The notes beneath the pieces are model-generated. The model saw only the letters and a list, made by a program, of their open reading frames with translations, did no database searches and was not told the origin of the DNA. The translations under genes were made by a program, and so were the position numbers. Shown here piece after piece: positions 15,508 through 25,612 of a DNA stretch of 64,000 bases. Origin of the DNA: Paramagnetospirillum kuznetsovii (GTDB lineage Bacteria > Pseudomonadota > Alphaproteobacteria > Rhodospirillales > Magnetospirillaceae). Position 1 is the first letter of the stretch; each line of letters begins with the position of its first letter. The stretch lies in assembly GCF_003284725.1 (NCBI RefSeq), contig NZ_PGTO01000003.1, positions 124,001-188,000 on the forward strand, written 5' to 3'.

Positions 15508-18500
15508 TCAGTCGTCCACCAGTCCCGCCAGGGCGTCGTCCAACCGGGCGGCTTCGATCTCCATCAGCCGGGGGCCGTCGGTCCACACCAGCAGGCAGCG
15601 GATGCGGTGGCGGGGATAGATACAGGCCAGCGCGAGGCGATAGGCCGCCATCTGCCGTACATAGAGGTCGGGAATCTCGTCGGCCGACACCGGCGGCCGC
15701 CGATTGGTCTTGTAGTCCACCACCAGCACCTCGGTCGCGGTGACCGCCAGCCGGTCCACCCGGCCCGACACCACCCGGTCGCCGATACGTCCCACCAGCG
15801 GCACCTCCGCCTTGGCGCCGGGGCCGAACAGCCCGGCCAGACCGGGATGATCGACGATATCGGACACCTCGTTGGCGATGGCCAATTGGTCCTTGGTCTC
15901 CAACCCCCAGCCGGGACGGTTCAGGAACCGCATCATGGCCGTCGCGCGGTCCGGCGCGGGAAGGTCGGGCACCGTTTGCAGCAGGCGGTGAATCAGCTTG
16001 CCGCGCTGCCAGCGCTGGCCGCCATCGGCCTCGGCCAGGGGCGAGCGCACCGGCGGTTCCTCGCCGTCGGGTCGGGACGGCGCCAGCGGCCGGGGCGGCG
16101 AGGGTTCCGCCTCCGCCGCATGGGTGGCCCAATCGGGCAAGAGCACGATCGGCCGCGCCGTATCCCCGACCTTGGCGGCATCCACCGCGACGCTCTGCGG
16201 ACAGGACAGCAGCAGGATGCCCGCGCCGTCGGTCTCGCCCTCCCGCGCCAGGAAGGCGTCCTCCACCTCGGCGGCCAGGGGCTTGAGCGCGTCGCTGATC
16301 AGCCGGTGCCAGCATCCCTCCGGCGGCGCCTTCTGGCCCTGCCAGCCGCAGACGACCAACCGGTCCTCCGCCCGCGTCATGGCCACATAGAGCAGACGGC
16401 GGTATTCCCGCTGGGTGGCAAGCTTGCGCGCCTCGGCGCCGTCGCGGCAGACACAATCCATGTCCTCGGCCCGTGGCGGCCAGGATAGCAATTCCTCATC
16501 CCCCTCACCCAGCCACAACAATTTGCTGGCGCGGGTGGGCACCTGCATGGTGTCGGGCAGGATGACGATGGGGGCCTGCAAGCCCTTGGAGCCGTGCACC
16601 GTCATGATACGCACCGCGTCGCGGCCCGCTTGTTCCAGGTCGCGCTTGATCTCGATATCGCCCGCCTCCAGCCAATGGAGGAAGCCTTGCAGCGATGGCG
16701 GATGAGCCCGTTCGAAGGCCAGGGTCAGGGCCATGAACTCGTCGATGGGGTCTTCCGCCTCCATGCCGAGTCGGGCCAGCAGGCGGCGGCGCCCGCCCAG
16801 CGGCCCCAGCACCCGGGCGTACAGGGCATGGGGCGACAAATGGTCGGCCTGGCCCAGCAGTTCGGCCAGGCCGGTATAGGCGATCTCGAAATCGGCATCG
16901 TCGAGGATGCGGCGCTTCAACGTCTCCCACAGCCTCGCCTCGCCGCGGCCATGGGCCAGGGCGAACAACTGCTCCTCGGACAGCCCGACCAGCGGCCCCT
17001 TCAGCACCGTCGCCAGGGTAAGATCATCGTCGGGCAACAGCAGGAAATTGCCCAGCGCCACCAGATCCATCACCGCCATCTGATCGGCCAGCACCATGCG
17101 GTCGGACCCGGCCACCTCCACCTTGCAGGCCTTCAACTCGCGCACCAGATCCTCGACGAAGCCGCCGCGACGGCGTACCAGCACCAGCACGTCGCCCGCC
17201 CGCACCGGCCGGTTCTTGGACTCCAGCCGTTCGGACTCGATCATCGCCTTGATGCGCCGCGCCACCAGCCGCGCCAGCCGGGCGCGCGGCGAATCGCCCC
17301 GGATGCGCTCCACCGGCGGCTTCCAGGCGGGTGCTTCGTCAGCGGCGCGGGGCAGCAAGGGCGGCCACACCTCCACCCGTCCGGCAAAGCCCCTGCGATG
17401 GGCCAGATGGGTGATGTCGTCGCCTTCGGGGGCGACGCCGTCGCGGCCCGGCTGTCCCGGCGCAAACACCGCGTTGACGGCATCGAGCACCGCCTGGGTC
17501 GAGCGGAACGACAGGTTCAGCGCCACCTCGTCCCATTGCCCGCCGGATTCGGGGACATGGCGGGCGAAGCTTTGGCGCATACGCTCGAACTCGCGGGGAT
17601 CGGCGCGCTGGAAGCTGTAGATGGACTGCTTGGCGTCGCCCACCGCGAAGACGGTGCGCACCACTTCGCGAGCGCCGCGACCGGCGAAGAACTCCTCGGT
17701 CAGGGCGGCGGCCACCGCCCACTGGTCGGGATTGGTGTCCTGGGCCTCATCGATCAGCACATGGTCGATGCCGCCGTCCAGCTTGAACAGCACCCAGGGC
17801 GCCACGCCGGGCCGCGCCAGCAGATCGCGGGCCGCCAGGATCAGGTCGTCGTAGTCCATCAAGGCCCGCAAGGCTTTGGCCCGCTTATAGGAGGCCAGCA
17901 GCGCCGCCCCCAGGATCAGCAATGCCTCGGTGGCCTCGGCCACGGCGGCGGCCTTCAGCCGGTCGGCCACCATGACCAGCCGTTCCGCCTCGCAGGCCAG
18001 GGCGTCCTCGACACCGGGGAAGCCCTCGCGAATCGCCTTGGTGCACAGGGTCTTGCGGATCTCGCCCGCCTGGGTCAGGAAGACCAGCCGCCAGCGCGTG
18101 AAGCCCTCGGCCCGTCCGGCTGGATCGGCCAGCCAGGACGCCATGGCGGTGCCGCGCTCCTGGTCCGTCTTAGCCCCGCCCAATAAAGCACTGGCCGCCG
18201 CCCGCAAGCCGATTGCATCGAAGCGCGTGTCGTCGCAGGCCCGCGCCAAGATATGAGCGGCGGTCTCTCCCGGCTCCAGACCCAGCCGGGCGCGGAAGGC
18301 CGCGACCACGCCCCTGGTGCCGCCGTGGCGGTCCAGCAGCCGTTCCAGTCGGCCGCGCTCGCTCGCCAGTTCGGCCATCAGATCGGGAAAGGCGGTCTCG
18401 TGCACCCGGCCGGTGACCAGGGCCAGGGCGCGGGCCAGTTCCCCGTCCGCCCCATCGCGGGCAAGGGCGAGAACATCCAGCTTGGCGGCTTCCAGCAGTT

Positions 18501-18969
18501 CGGCGGCGTCGCGCTCGTCCATCACCTGGAAATGCGGCGCGATGCCCGCTTCCAGCGGAAAGCGGCGCAGCAGCGACTGGCAAAAGGCGTGGATGGTCTC
18601 CATATGCATGCCGCCGGGGGCGTCCAGCACCTGGGCGAACAGCCGCCTTGCCCGCACCGGCTCGTCATCCGTCGGCGCGCGGCCCAGCAGATCGGAGAGT
18701 TCCTTGACCAGCTTTTCGTCCGCCGACGTGGCCCAGCGCGCCAGCCGTCCCTGGATGCGGTTGGACATCTCGGCGGCGGCGGCCTTGGTGAAGGTCAGGC
18801 AAAGAATCTTATGCGGCGGCGTGCCCGCCAGCAGCAGGGTCAGCACCCGGTCGGTCAGCACCTTGGTCTTGCCGGTGCCCGCGCTGGCCGCCACCCAAAC
18901 GCTGGCGGCCGGGTCGGCGGCGCGGCGCTGGCGTGAATCGGCATCTTGGGCGAGGACGGGCGAGGTCAT
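15508..18969 (-). CDS. addA: Double-strand break repair helicase-nuclease AddA
   Basis: The 1153-residue protein is a UvrD-type helicase with Walker A (AASAGTGKTKVL, ~35), the domain Ia block LTFTKAAAAEMSNR, motif II IDEAQDTN and motif VI YVAMTRAEDRLVVCG. The C-terminal PD-(D/E)xK nuclease is intact (GRVDRL followed by VVDYKTN). It processes broken DNA ends for RecA loading with AddB. The usual partner addB, normally directly upstream, is not in the window: the upstream side holds a repeat element and a divergent gene. I use the ATG at 18969; the longer frame to 19005 only reads the repeat. Confidence 0.92.
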   Translation of the reverse strand: MTSPVLAQDADSRQRRAADPAASVWVAASAGTGKTKVLTDRVLTLLLAGTPPHKILCLTFTKAAAAEMSNRIQGRLARWATSADEKLVKELSDLLGRAPTDDEPVRARRLFAQVLDAPGGMHMETIHAFCQSLLRRFPLEAGIAPHFQVMDERDAAELLEAAKLDVLALARDGADGELARALALVTGRVHETAFPDLMAELASERGRLERLLDRHGGTRGVVAAFRARLGLEPGETAAHILARACDDTRFDAIGLRAAASALLGGAKTDQERGTAMASWLADPAGRAEGFTRWRLVFLTQAGEIRKTLCTKAIREGFPGVEDALACEAERLVMVADRLKAAAVAEATEALLILGAALLASYKRAKALRALMDYDDLILAARDLLARPGVAPWVLFKLDGGIDHVLIDEAQDTNPDQWAVAAALTEEFFAGRGAREVVRTVFAVGDAKQSIYSFQRADPREFERMRQSFARHVPESGGQWDEVALNLSFRSTQAVLDAVNAVFAPGQPGRDGVAPEGDDITHLAHRRGFAGRVEVWPPLLPRAADEAPAWKPPVERIRGDSPRARLARLVARRIKAMIESERLESKNRPVRAGDVLVLVRRRGGFVEDLVRELKACKVEVAGSDRMVLADQMAVMDLVALGNFLLLPDDDLTLATVLKGPLVGLSEEQLFALAHGRGEARLWETLKRRILDDADFEIAYTGLAELLGQADHLSPHALYARVLGPLGGRRRLLARLGMEAEDPIDEFMALTLAFERAHPPSLQGFLHWLEAGDIEIKRDLEQAGRDAVRIMTVHGSKGLQAPIVILPDTMQVPTRASKLLWLGEGDEELLSWPPRAEDMDCVCRDGAEARKLATQREYRRLLYVAMTRAEDRLVVCGWQGQKAPPEGCWHRLISDALKPLAAEVEDAFLAREGETDGAGILLLSCPQSVAVDAAKVGDTARPIVLLPDWATHAAEAEPSPPRPLAPSRPDGEEPPVRSPLAEADGGQRWQRGKLIHRLLQTVPDLPAPDRATAMMRFLNRPGWGLETKDQLAIANEVSDIVDHPGLAGLFGPGAKAEVPLVGRIGDRVVSGRVDRLAVTATEVLVVDYKTNRRPPVSADEIPDLYVRQMAAYRLALACIYPRHRIRCLLVWTDGPRLMEIEAARLDDALAGLVDD

Positions 18970-18977
18970 TTTACCAT

Positions 18978-19083
18978 CGTCATTCCCGCGAATGCGGGAA
19001 TCCATGCGTCGGCGGAATCTTTCATGGGCACGTCGCTCACAGCCATCCCCACCATGGACCCCCGCCTTCGCGGGGGTGACGAG
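18978..19083. repeat. Composite palindromic element, copy 1
   Basis: The 106-bp element has two hairpins facing each other. CATTCCCGC-GAAT-GCGGGAATC opens it, GGACCCCCGC-CTTC-GCGGGGGTGAC closes it, and about 50 bp lie between. The inverse of the same arrangement, 107 bp long, lies at 42150-42256. The outer ends CGTCATTCCCGC and GGGGGTGACGAG are shared, while the middle is not conserved. It lies just upstream of addA, reading into a spurious N-terminal extension of that frame. Confidence 0.8.
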
Positions 19084-19169
19084 ATTGAAGAAACACTATC
19101 AAGAGTGAACCCGATCATTGCAAGCCGACCTTGCCCTTTCCACGTCCGCCACGCTATGACACCACTGCC

Positions 19170-19871
19170 ATGAACAAGCCGCTTCTTCTCCACATGGACG
19201 GGCACGACCTGTCGCTGGCGGTACGCCGGTCGGGCACCGCCGGACGCATGAGCCTGCGCCTCGCCCCCGGCGGCGGCGTGGTGGTTGTGCTGCCCCTGGG
19301 GGTGCCCGAGGCCGAGGCCGAGCGCTTCGCCAAAAGCCAGCGGGACTGGATCCTGGCGCGGCTGCGGGCCATGCCGGGACGGGTGGCCTTGATCGCGGGC
19401 GCCACGGTACCGCTGCTGGGCATGCCCCATGTCATCCAGCATCAGCCCGCCGCCCGGCGCGGCGTCTGGGCCGAGGACGGCGTCATCAACGTCTCGGGCC
19501 GCGAGGAGCATGTCCCCCGCCGGGTCGCGGAATTCCTGCGCGAGGAGGCCCGGCTGCTGGTGGCCCATCGTGCCCGCGATCTGGCGGTGCGCATCGGCCG
19601 CAAGGTGGGCCGGGTTGGGGTGCGCGACACCCGGTCGCGCTGGGGCAGTTGCTCCAGCGACGGCTCCCTGTCCTTCTCGTGGCGTCTGGTGATGGCGCCG
19701 GACTGGGTACTGGACTACGTGGTCGCCCACGAGGTCGCCCATCTGGTCGAGATGAATCACGGCCCCGAATTCTGGCGGTTGGTGGAAACCATGGTCGCCG
19801 ACATCAAGGCCCCAAAGGCGTGGCTGAAGCGCCATGGGCCGGAACTGCATTGCTACGGGACTTCGCCATGA
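19170..19871 (+). CDS. YgjP-like metallopeptidase (DUF45)
   Basis: The 233 residues contain the DUF45/YgjP signature: RDTRSRWGSCSSDG, FSWRLVMAP, the zinc-binding HExxH in VVAHEVAHLVEMNHG (~190), and the third-ligand region GPEFWRLVE. Family members are WLM/SprT-related metalloproteases of uncertain physiological substrate. The ATG at 19170 gives a normal length. No signal peptide is present, so it is cytoplasmic. A cluster of palindromic repeats follows its stop. Confidence 0.87.
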   Translation: MNKPLLLHMDGHDLSLAVRRSGTAGRMSLRLAPGGGVVVVLPLGVPEAEAERFAKSQRDWILARLRAMPGRVALIAGATVPLLGMPHVIQHQPAARRGVWAEDGVINVSGREEHVPRRVAEFLREEARLLVAHRARDLAVRIGRKVGRVGVRDTRSRWGSCSSDGSLSFSWRLVMAPDWVLDYVVAHEVAHLVEMNHGPEFWRLVETMVADIKAPKAWLKRHGPELHCYGTSP

Positions 19872-19895
19872 CAGCCGCGGCAAGAAGCGTGACCT

Positions 19896-19988
19896 GCGGG
19901 CGGGACGCCCGCGCTCCGATCTTTCTTGGGCGGGACGCCCGCGCTCCAGACAGCAATGCCCCACCGGGAGCGCGGGCGTCCCGCCCGC
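19896..19988. repeat. Three copies of the GC-rich palindromic repeat
   Basis: Copies of the GGGCGGGACGCCCGCGCTCC core lie at 19896-19917 (plus), 19928-19947 (plus) and 19967-19988 (inverted). The last can pair with either of the first two, giving alternative hairpins. The cluster ends 22 bp before the MFS transporter start and begins 25 bp after the YgjP-like stop, so alternative folding could affect read-through into the transporter gene. Confidence 0.8.
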
Positions 19989-20010
19989 ATCCCCCCAGAC
20001 ACCCGCAATC

Positions 20011-21222
20011 ATGACCCATCCCGTCACACCCACCCGCACCCTGGCGGTGCTGCTGACCCTGCTGGTGGCCTTCGGCCCCATCTGCACCGATCTTTATCTG
20101 GCGTCGTGGCCCGATCTGGCCCGCGACTTCAAGACCGACACCGCCATGGTGCAGATGACCCTGGCTTCCTTCGTGTCGGGCTTCGCCGTCATGCAATTGG
20201 GCTATGGCCCGCTGTCGGACCGGTTCGGCCGCCGCCGCACCCTGATGGGCGGCGTCTTCCTCTATGTGGCGGCCAGCATCTTCTGCGTCTTCGCGCCCAC
20301 CATCGAGGCGCTGATCCTGGGCCGCTTCGTCCAGGCGCTGGGGGCGTGCTGCGGCCCGGTGGTCAGCCGCGCCGTGGTGCGCGACATCTTCCCCCGCGAA
20401 CAGGCCGCCAAGGTGATGAGCTACATGGCCTCGGCCATGGCCCTGGCGCCGCTGGTGGCGCCCACCATCGGCGGCTGGTTTCATTCCTGGTTCGGCTGGC
20501 GTTCCAACTTCGTGCTGCTGGCGCTGTTCGGCGTCGGCCTGCTGGGCATGGTCTGGCGCCTGCTGGACGAGACCAACCGCCACCCCGACCCCACCGCCCT
20601 CGATCTCGGCCGCATGATCGGCAATTACGGCACTTTGCTGCGCGACCGCGTCTTCATCGGCTATACCCTGACCCTGACGGTGATCTTCGCGGGCGTCTTC
20701 GTCTATCTGTCCAGCATCGCCTTCATCCTGATCGACGCCATGGGCCTGGAGCCGAGATATTTCGGCTTCGGCTTCTCGCTGGCCTCGGTGGGCTACATCA
20801 TCGGGGGATTCATCGCGGCGCGCGTCACCCACCGGGTGGGGATCGAGCGCATGGTCGGGCTGGGAGTCATCGGCTGCACCCTGGCAGGCGCGTTGATGGC
20901 GGGACTGGCCTGGGCCGGATTCGCCAAGCCCGGCCTGGAAGGCCTCGCCTCGGTGCTGTTGCCGGTGATGGTGTTCTTCGTCTTCGCCGCCTTGGTGCTG
21001 CCCAATGCCACTGCTGGCGCCATCGCGCCATTTCCCCAGATGGCGGGAACCGCCTCGGCGGCGATCGGCTTCACCCAGATGGCGGGTGGCGCCGGAATCG
21101 GTTGGCTGGCGGGCCTTGCCTTCGACGGCTCGGCGCGGCCCATGACCACCGCCATGGCGCTGCTGGGCCTGGTCGCCGCCGTGGTATTCTTCAGTTTGGT
21201 GAAGCCGGCAGCCAAACCGTGA
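20011..21222 (+). CDS. Bcr/CflA-type MFS drug efflux transporter
   Basis: This 403-residue, 12-helix membrane protein has the loop 2-3 motif LSDRFGRRRTLMGG typical of the major facilitator superfamily. The early block APICTDLYLASWP-like (here FGPICTDLYLASWPDL) is diagnostic of the Bcr/CflA drug-proton antiporter branch. It should export drugs or metabolites from the cytoplasm; substrates are unknown. The start at 20011 avoids a longer frame through the repeat cluster. Its last 32 bases overlap the 3' end of the convergent histidine kinase gene. Confidence 0.9.
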   Translation: MTHPVTPTRTLAVLLTLLVAFGPICTDLYLASWPDLARDFKTDTAMVQMTLASFVSGFAVMQLGYGPLSDRFGRRRTLMGGVFLYVAASIFCVFAPTIEALILGRFVQALGACCGPVVSRAVVRDIFPREQAAKVMSYMASAMALAPLVAPTIGGWFHSWFGWRSNFVLLALFGVGLLGMVWRLLDETNRHPDPTALDLGRMIGNYGTLLRDRVFIGYTLTLTVIFAGVFVYLSSIAFILIDAMGLEPRYFGFGFSLASVGYIIGGFIAARVTHRVGIERMVGLGVIGCTLAGALMAGLAWAGFAKPGLEGLASVLLPVMVFFVFAALVLPNATAGAIAPFPQMAGTASAAIGFTQMAGGAGIGWLAGLAFDGSARPMTTAMALLGLVAAVVFFSLVKPAAKP

Positions 21223-22597
21223 AGGTGGTGCCCCGGCCGACCTCGCTGTCGATGGTCAGCAGGCCGCGATGGCGGTTCACGATATGCTTGACGATGGCCA
21301 GCCCCAGCCCGGTGCCGCCCATCTTGCGCGACCGGGCGGTATCGACCCGGTAGAAGCGCTCGGTCAGGCGGGGGATGTGCTCCTTGGCGATACCCTCGCC
21401 ATGATCGCGGACCGAAACCATGATGGCGCGACCGCCGCGCAGGCTGGGCCCCGCCGACTTGGGCAGTTGGTCTGCGGGCGCGGCACAGACCTCCACCGCC
21501 GTATTGTCGCGGCCGTATTTGACGGCGTTGTCCATCAGGTTCTGGAACAACTGCGCCAATTCGTCCGGTTGCGCGATGACATGGCCCAGATCCCCGGCGA
21601 TGGCGGTCTTGATCTCCATGCCCTTGGCCTGGGCCAGCGGCCGCAGCGCCTCGGCGGCGTTGCGGACCAACCGGCCGAGATCCACCTGCTCGCTGGGAGG
21701 CGTGTGCTCGTTCAGCTCGATGCGCGACAGCGACAGCAGATCGGCCACCAGCCGGCTCATGCGGCCAGCCTGTTCCCCCATGATGCCGAGGAACTTGTCG
21801 CGCGCCTCCTCGTCGTCGCGAGCGGGGCCCTGCAAGGTCTCGATGAAGCCGGACAAGGCCGCCAGCGGCGTGCGCAATTCATGGCTGGCATTGGCGACGA
21901 AGTCGGCCCGCATGCGCTCCATGCGCTTGACGGTGGTCAGATCGTGCAGTGTCAGGACGGCGGTGCCGCCGCCCGATGGGTGGCCCTCCAACTGCTCCAC
22001 CCGCGCCAGGAACACCCGTTCCAGCGGCACCATTTGGGCGAATTCGCATTCACGGGTAAGGTCTTGCCCCGCCAGCACGGCCTCGGTGGCTTCCAGCACC
22101 ATGGGATCGCGCAGGAAGGACGCCATGTCGCGCCCGGCGAGCTCGGGTCCGAACAGCTTGGCGGCCGCCCGGTTGGCGCGGACCACCTTGCGGGTCGCGT
22201 CCAGCAGCAGCAGGGGGTCGGGCAGATTGTCCAGCAGGCTTTCATTGCGTCGCGCCGATTCCGCCAGTTCGGCGGACCTCTGCTGCCAAGCCCGGCGCAG
22301 CCCGCCCACCGAGGCCACCGTCTCGGCCAGGGCGGTGTTCTCGCGCCCCGGCGGCGGTCCGGCCTCGCCCCCCATGGCCAGCGAGCGGATCCAGGCCGCC
22401 AGCTCATCGAGATCGGACAGATGGGCGCGCACGATGACGGCCAAGACGACGGCCACCAGCCCCCAGATGGCCAGAACGCTGCCCGCGGAAACATGGCCGG
22501 TGGCGGCCAGGATCAGAAGCACGACGCCGGTGGGGCTGGACAGCAGGACCGTGACCGAGACGATCCGGCCCAGAGCCACCGCGACGCGCTTGGCCAT
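21191..22597 (-). CDS. phoR: PhoR-like sensor histidine kinase
   Basis: The 468 residues comprise two N-terminal membrane helices (about 12-60), a PAS domain (~115-215), an H-box FVANASHELRTPLAALSGF with the phospho-accepting His (~240), an N-box NLMDNAVKYG and G-boxes DHGEGI and GGTGLGLAIVKH. The order and the lack of a large periplasmic domain match PhoR of the phosphate system. No phoB, phoU or pst gene is nearby, so the symbol rests on domain layout alone. The 3' end overlaps the MFS gene by 32 bp in opposite orientation. Confidence 0.85.
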   Translation of the reverse strand: MAKRVAVALGRIVSVTVLLSSPTGVVLLILAATGHVSAGSVLAIWGLVAVVLAVIVRAHLSDLDELAAWIRSLAMGGEAGPPPGRENTALAETVASVGGLRRAWQQRSAELAESARRNESLLDNLPDPLLLLDATRKVVRANRAAAKLFGPELAGRDMASFLRDPMVLEATEAVLAGQDLTRECEFAQMVPLERVFLARVEQLEGHPSGGGTAVLTLHDLTTVKRMERMRADFVANASHELRTPLAALSGFIETLQGPARDDEEARDKFLGIMGEQAGRMSRLVADLLSLSRIELNEHTPPSEQVDLGRLVRNAAEALRPLAQAKGMEIKTAIAGDLGHVIAQPDELAQLFQNLMDNAVKYGRDNTAVEVCAAPADQLPKSAGPSLRGGRAIMVSVRDHGEGIAKEHIPRLTERFYRVDTARSRKMGGTGLGLAIVKHIVNRHRGLLTIDSEVGRGTTFTVWLPASPN

Positions 22598-22610
22598 GCC
22601 CTGCCCTGCC

Positions 22611-24911
22611 CTATTTCAGCGCGTCATGGCAAGCCAGCACCGCCATGTTGACGATGTCGGCGGCCGAGGCATCCATGGAGGTGATCTGCACCGGCTTGGA
22701 CATGCCCACCAGGATGGGGCCGATGACGCTGGCGCCGCCCAGCTTCTGCAACAGCTTGGAGCCGATGGTGGCCGAATAGAGGCCGGGCATCACCAGCACG
22801 TTGGCAGGCTCCTTCAGGCGGCAGAAGGGATAGTGCCCCAACAGTTCGGGGTCCAAGGCCACATCGGCGCCCATTTCACCGTCATAGATGAAGTCCACCT
22901 TGCGATGATCCAGGATTTCCACCGCTTCGCGCACCCGCTCGGCGCGATCGTTGGACGGATTGCCGAAGGTGGAATAGCTGATCATGGCGACGCGGGGTTC
23001 GTGGCCCATCTGGCGGGCCTTGTGCGCCGTCTGCACCGCGATATCGGCCAGTTGCTCCGGGGTCGGCGTCTCCATCACGGTGGTGTCGGCCACGAAGACC
23101 ACCCGGCCCTTGGCGATGAACACGGTCATGCCGAACATCAGCTCGCCCGGGGTGGGGTCGATGACCTTTTGGATTTCCTCGAAGGCCTGCCAGTAGTTGC
23201 GGGTCAGGCCGGTGACCATGGCGTCGGCATCGCCCGATTCCACCATCAGGGCGGCGAAGATATTGCGTTCCTGATTGACCAGCCGCTGGGCGTCGCGGTA
23301 CAGCGCGCCCTTTCGCTGCATGCGCTCGTACAGCATGTCGGTGTAGTGGCCGGTGCGCGGCGACAGCCGCGAATTGATGATTTCCAGGGATTCGGCCACC
23401 GGTAGGCCGATATTCTTCATGGTGGCGCGGATGCGCTCCTCGCGGCCGATCAGGATGGGATGGCCGAGGCCCGCGTTGGAGAAGGCGACGGCGGCCCGGA
23501 TCTGCTTTTCCTCCTCGCCCTCGGCGAAGACGATGCGCTTGGGGTTGGCCTTCACCGCCTCGGTGATGGCCTCCATGCTGGCGGAAGCCGGATCGAGACG
23601 GGCCGACAGTTCACGCTTGTAGGCCGCCATGTCGATGATGGGCTTGCGCGCCACGCCGCTATCCATGGCCGCCTTGGCCACGGCGGGGGGAATGGAAGAG
23701 ATCAGGCGGGGGTCGAACGGCACCGGGATGATGTAGTCGGGGCCATAGCGCAGACGGCGGCCGGAATAGGCGGCGTCCACCTCGTCGGGAACGTCCTCGC
23801 GGGCCAGGGCGGCGATGGCCTTGGCGGCGGCGATCTTCATGGCCTCGTTGATGGTCGAGGCCCGCACGTCCAGCGCGCCGCGGAAGATATAGGGGAAGCC
23901 CAGCACGTTGTTGATCTGGTTGGGATAGTCCGAGCGTCCGGTGGCGACGATGGCGTCGGCGCGCACCGCCTTGACCTCTTCCGGGGTGATTTCCGGGTCG
24001 GGATTGGCCATGGCGAAGATGATGGGCTTTGCCGCCATGGTGGCGATCATTTCCGCCGTCACCGCCCCCTTGACCGACAGACCCATGAAGACGTCGGCGC
24101 CTTCCAGCGCCTCGGCCAGCGAACGCGCCTTGGTGGCGACCGCATGGGCCGACTTCCACTGGTTCATGCCCTCGGTGCGGCCCTGGAAGATGACGCCCTT
24201 GGTGTCGCACAGGATAACGTTCTCGTGGCGGATGCCCATGGCCTTGGCCAGTTCGATGCAGGCGATGCCCGCCGCTCCGGCCCCATTGACCACCACCTTG
24301 GTCTTGGCCATGTCGCGGCCGGTCAATTCCAGCGCATTGATCAGACCGGCGGCCGAGATGATGGCGGTGCCGTGCTGGTCATCGTGAAAAACCGGGATAT
24401 CCATCAGCTCGCGCAGGCGTTGCTCGATGATGAAGCATTCGGGCGCCTTGATGTCTTCCAGATTGATGCCGCCGAAGGTGGGGCCCAGATAGCGCACCGC
24501 GCCGATGAATTCCTCGACGTCCCTGGTATCCACTTCCAGATCGATGGAATCCACATCGGCGAAGCGCTTGAACAGCACCGACTTGCCTTCCATCACCGGC
24601 TTGCCCGCCAGGGCGCCCAGATCACCGAGGCCAAGCACGGCGGTGCCGTTGGAAATGACCGCCACCAGATTGCCCTTGGCGGTGTAGTCGTAGGCCAGCG
24701 ACGGATCGCGGGCGATGTGCAGACAGGGAAAGGCGACACCCGGCGAATAGGCCAGGGACAGATCGCGCTGGGTGGCCAGCGGCTTGGTCGGCACGATCTC
24801 GATCTTGCCCGGCCGCCCCGAGGCGTGCATCAGCAGCGTATCGCGCTCCAGCGCGCTGACGCCCTTATCGTCGTCACCATTGGTGGCGGAAGTGTTGAAG
24901 GTGCTTGCCAT
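22611..24911 (-). CDS. maeB: NADP-dependent malic enzyme (MaeB, malic plus PTA-like domain)
   Basis: The 766-residue protein has the malic N-domain ([13 protein letters not shown], ~50), the NAD(P)-binding domain ([20 protein letters not shown], ~190) and a C-terminal phosphotransacetylase-like domain (from ~430, [17 protein letters not shown] to [11 protein letters not shown]). The last is normally regulatory and binds acetyl-CoA. It decarboxylates malate to pyruvate with NADPH formation. I use the ATG at 24911 ([11 protein letters not shown]); the longer frame to 24974 lacks support. It lies 13 bp upstream of phoR on the same strand, so read-through into phoR is possible. Confidence 0.95.
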   Translation of the reverse strand: MASTFNTSATNGDDDKGVSALERDTLLMHASGRPGKIEIVPTKPLATQRDLSLAYSPGVAFPCLHIARDPSLAYDYTAKGNLVAVISNGTAVLGLGDLGALAGKPVMEGKSVLFKRFADVDSIDLEVDTRDVEEFIGAVRYLGPTFGGINLEDIKAPECFIIEQRLRELMDIPVFHDDQHGTAIISAAGLINALELTGRDMAKTKVVVNGAGAAGIACIELAKAMGIRHENVILCDTKGVIFQGRTEGMNQWKSAHAVATKARSLAEALEGADVFMGLSVKGAVTAEMIATMAAKPIIFAMANPDPEITPEEVKAVRADAIVATGRSDYPNQINNVLGFPYIFRGALDVRASTINEAMKIAAAKAIAALAREDVPDEVDAAYSGRRLRYGPDYIIPVPFDPRLISSIPPAVAKAAMDSGVARKPIIDMAAYKRELSARLDPASASMEAITEAVKANPKRIVFAEGEEEKQIRAAVAFSNAGLGHPILIGREERIRATMKNIGLPVAESLEIINSRLSPRTGHYTDMLYERMQRKGALYRDAQRLVNQERNIFAALMVESGDADAMVTGLTRNYWQAFEEIQKVIDPTPGELMFGMTVFIAKGRVVFVADTTVMETPTPEQLADIAVQTAHKARQMGHEPRVAMISYSTFGNPSNDRAERVREAVEILDHRKVDFIYDGEMGADVALDPELLGHYPFCRLKEPANVLVMPGLYSATIGSKLLQKLGGASVIGPILVGMSKPVQITSMDASAADIVNMAVLACHDALK

Positions 24912-25022
24912 GGTCGTGTCTTCCCCGTTTCCGTTTTGCGGCCCGGCTTTATACCTCGCCGGGCTCTTGGTCATTTAAGCGCGGGGACATCACCCTCGTC
25001 ACCCCCGGAAATCCGATAGAAT

Positions 25023-25532
25023 TCAGTGCCGATGCCCCTTGGCGCGTTCGAAAATGTGAATATTGGCGCCGCCTGCCCCGGCCAGCAGCGGCTTGACCCT
25101 GGCCTCCTCGGCGGCATTCTCGACGCTGACCCACAAGATGACGCTGCCCGCCGCCAGGGCGCGGGTGAAGTCGCCTGAATCGGGAATGGCGGCCACTTCG
25201 TCCAGCAGTTCCTTCACCGCGACGCCTCCCACTCCGGCGGCGATCAGGCCCGCGATCACCGCGCCCACCGGACCTGCGGCCAAGGCGATCAGGCCCGCGG
25301 CCACCAGCGGCCCCTCGTATTTCATCTCTCCCACCAGGGCGACAAGGCCATCGCGCCACTTCTGCGCCTTGCCGCCCGCCACTTCCAGCGAGTCGTGCGA
25401 GGCCAGGACGGACAGGCGTCCGCGATCGAATCCGCATTCCAGCAGGGCGCTGACGGCGGCCTCGAAATGGGCGCGGTCGGCGAAGGTTCCCACCACCTCG
25501 CGAAGGGCGGCGGGTTTGGTCTGGGCGGTCAT
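25023..25532 (-). CDS. Hypothetical glycine-zipper protein
   Basis: This 169-residue protein starts at 25532 after GAGGAGAACATC. The N-terminal part (FADRAHFEAAVSALLECGFDRGRLSVLAS) resembles the regulatory module of general-stress/heat-induced YflT-like proteins. It is followed by a glycine- and alanine-rich hydrophobic stretch (~75-110, ALAAGPVGAVIAGLIAAG) able to insert in a membrane. The C-terminus (VILWVSVENAAEEARVKPLL) is soluble-looking and ends in a His-rich tail. I do not recognise a defined function. Confidence 0.7.
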   Translation of the reverse strand: MTAQTKPAALREVVGTFADRAHFEAAVSALLECGFDRGRLSVLASHDSLEVAGGKAQKWRDGLVALVGEMKYEGPLVAAGLIALAAGPVGAVIAGLIAAGVGGVAVKELLDEVAAIPDSGDFTRALAAGSVILWVSVENAAEEARVKPLLAGAGGANIHIFERAKGHRH

Positions 25533-25612
25533 GATGTTCTCCTCAGGCATGGGCCGGTCTGTCGTCCGGCTCCGTTGATTGTGCTCCATGGCGGGGAGTC
25601 TGCCTAGAGGCG

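Noticed and set aside
16594..18186. 530-residue frame on the plus strand
   Set aside because: It is antisense to addA, rich in Gln, His and Arg, with no domain.
19896..19988. CRISPR array
   Set aside because: Only three copies are present, one of them inverted, with unequal spacing. No cas genes are nearby.
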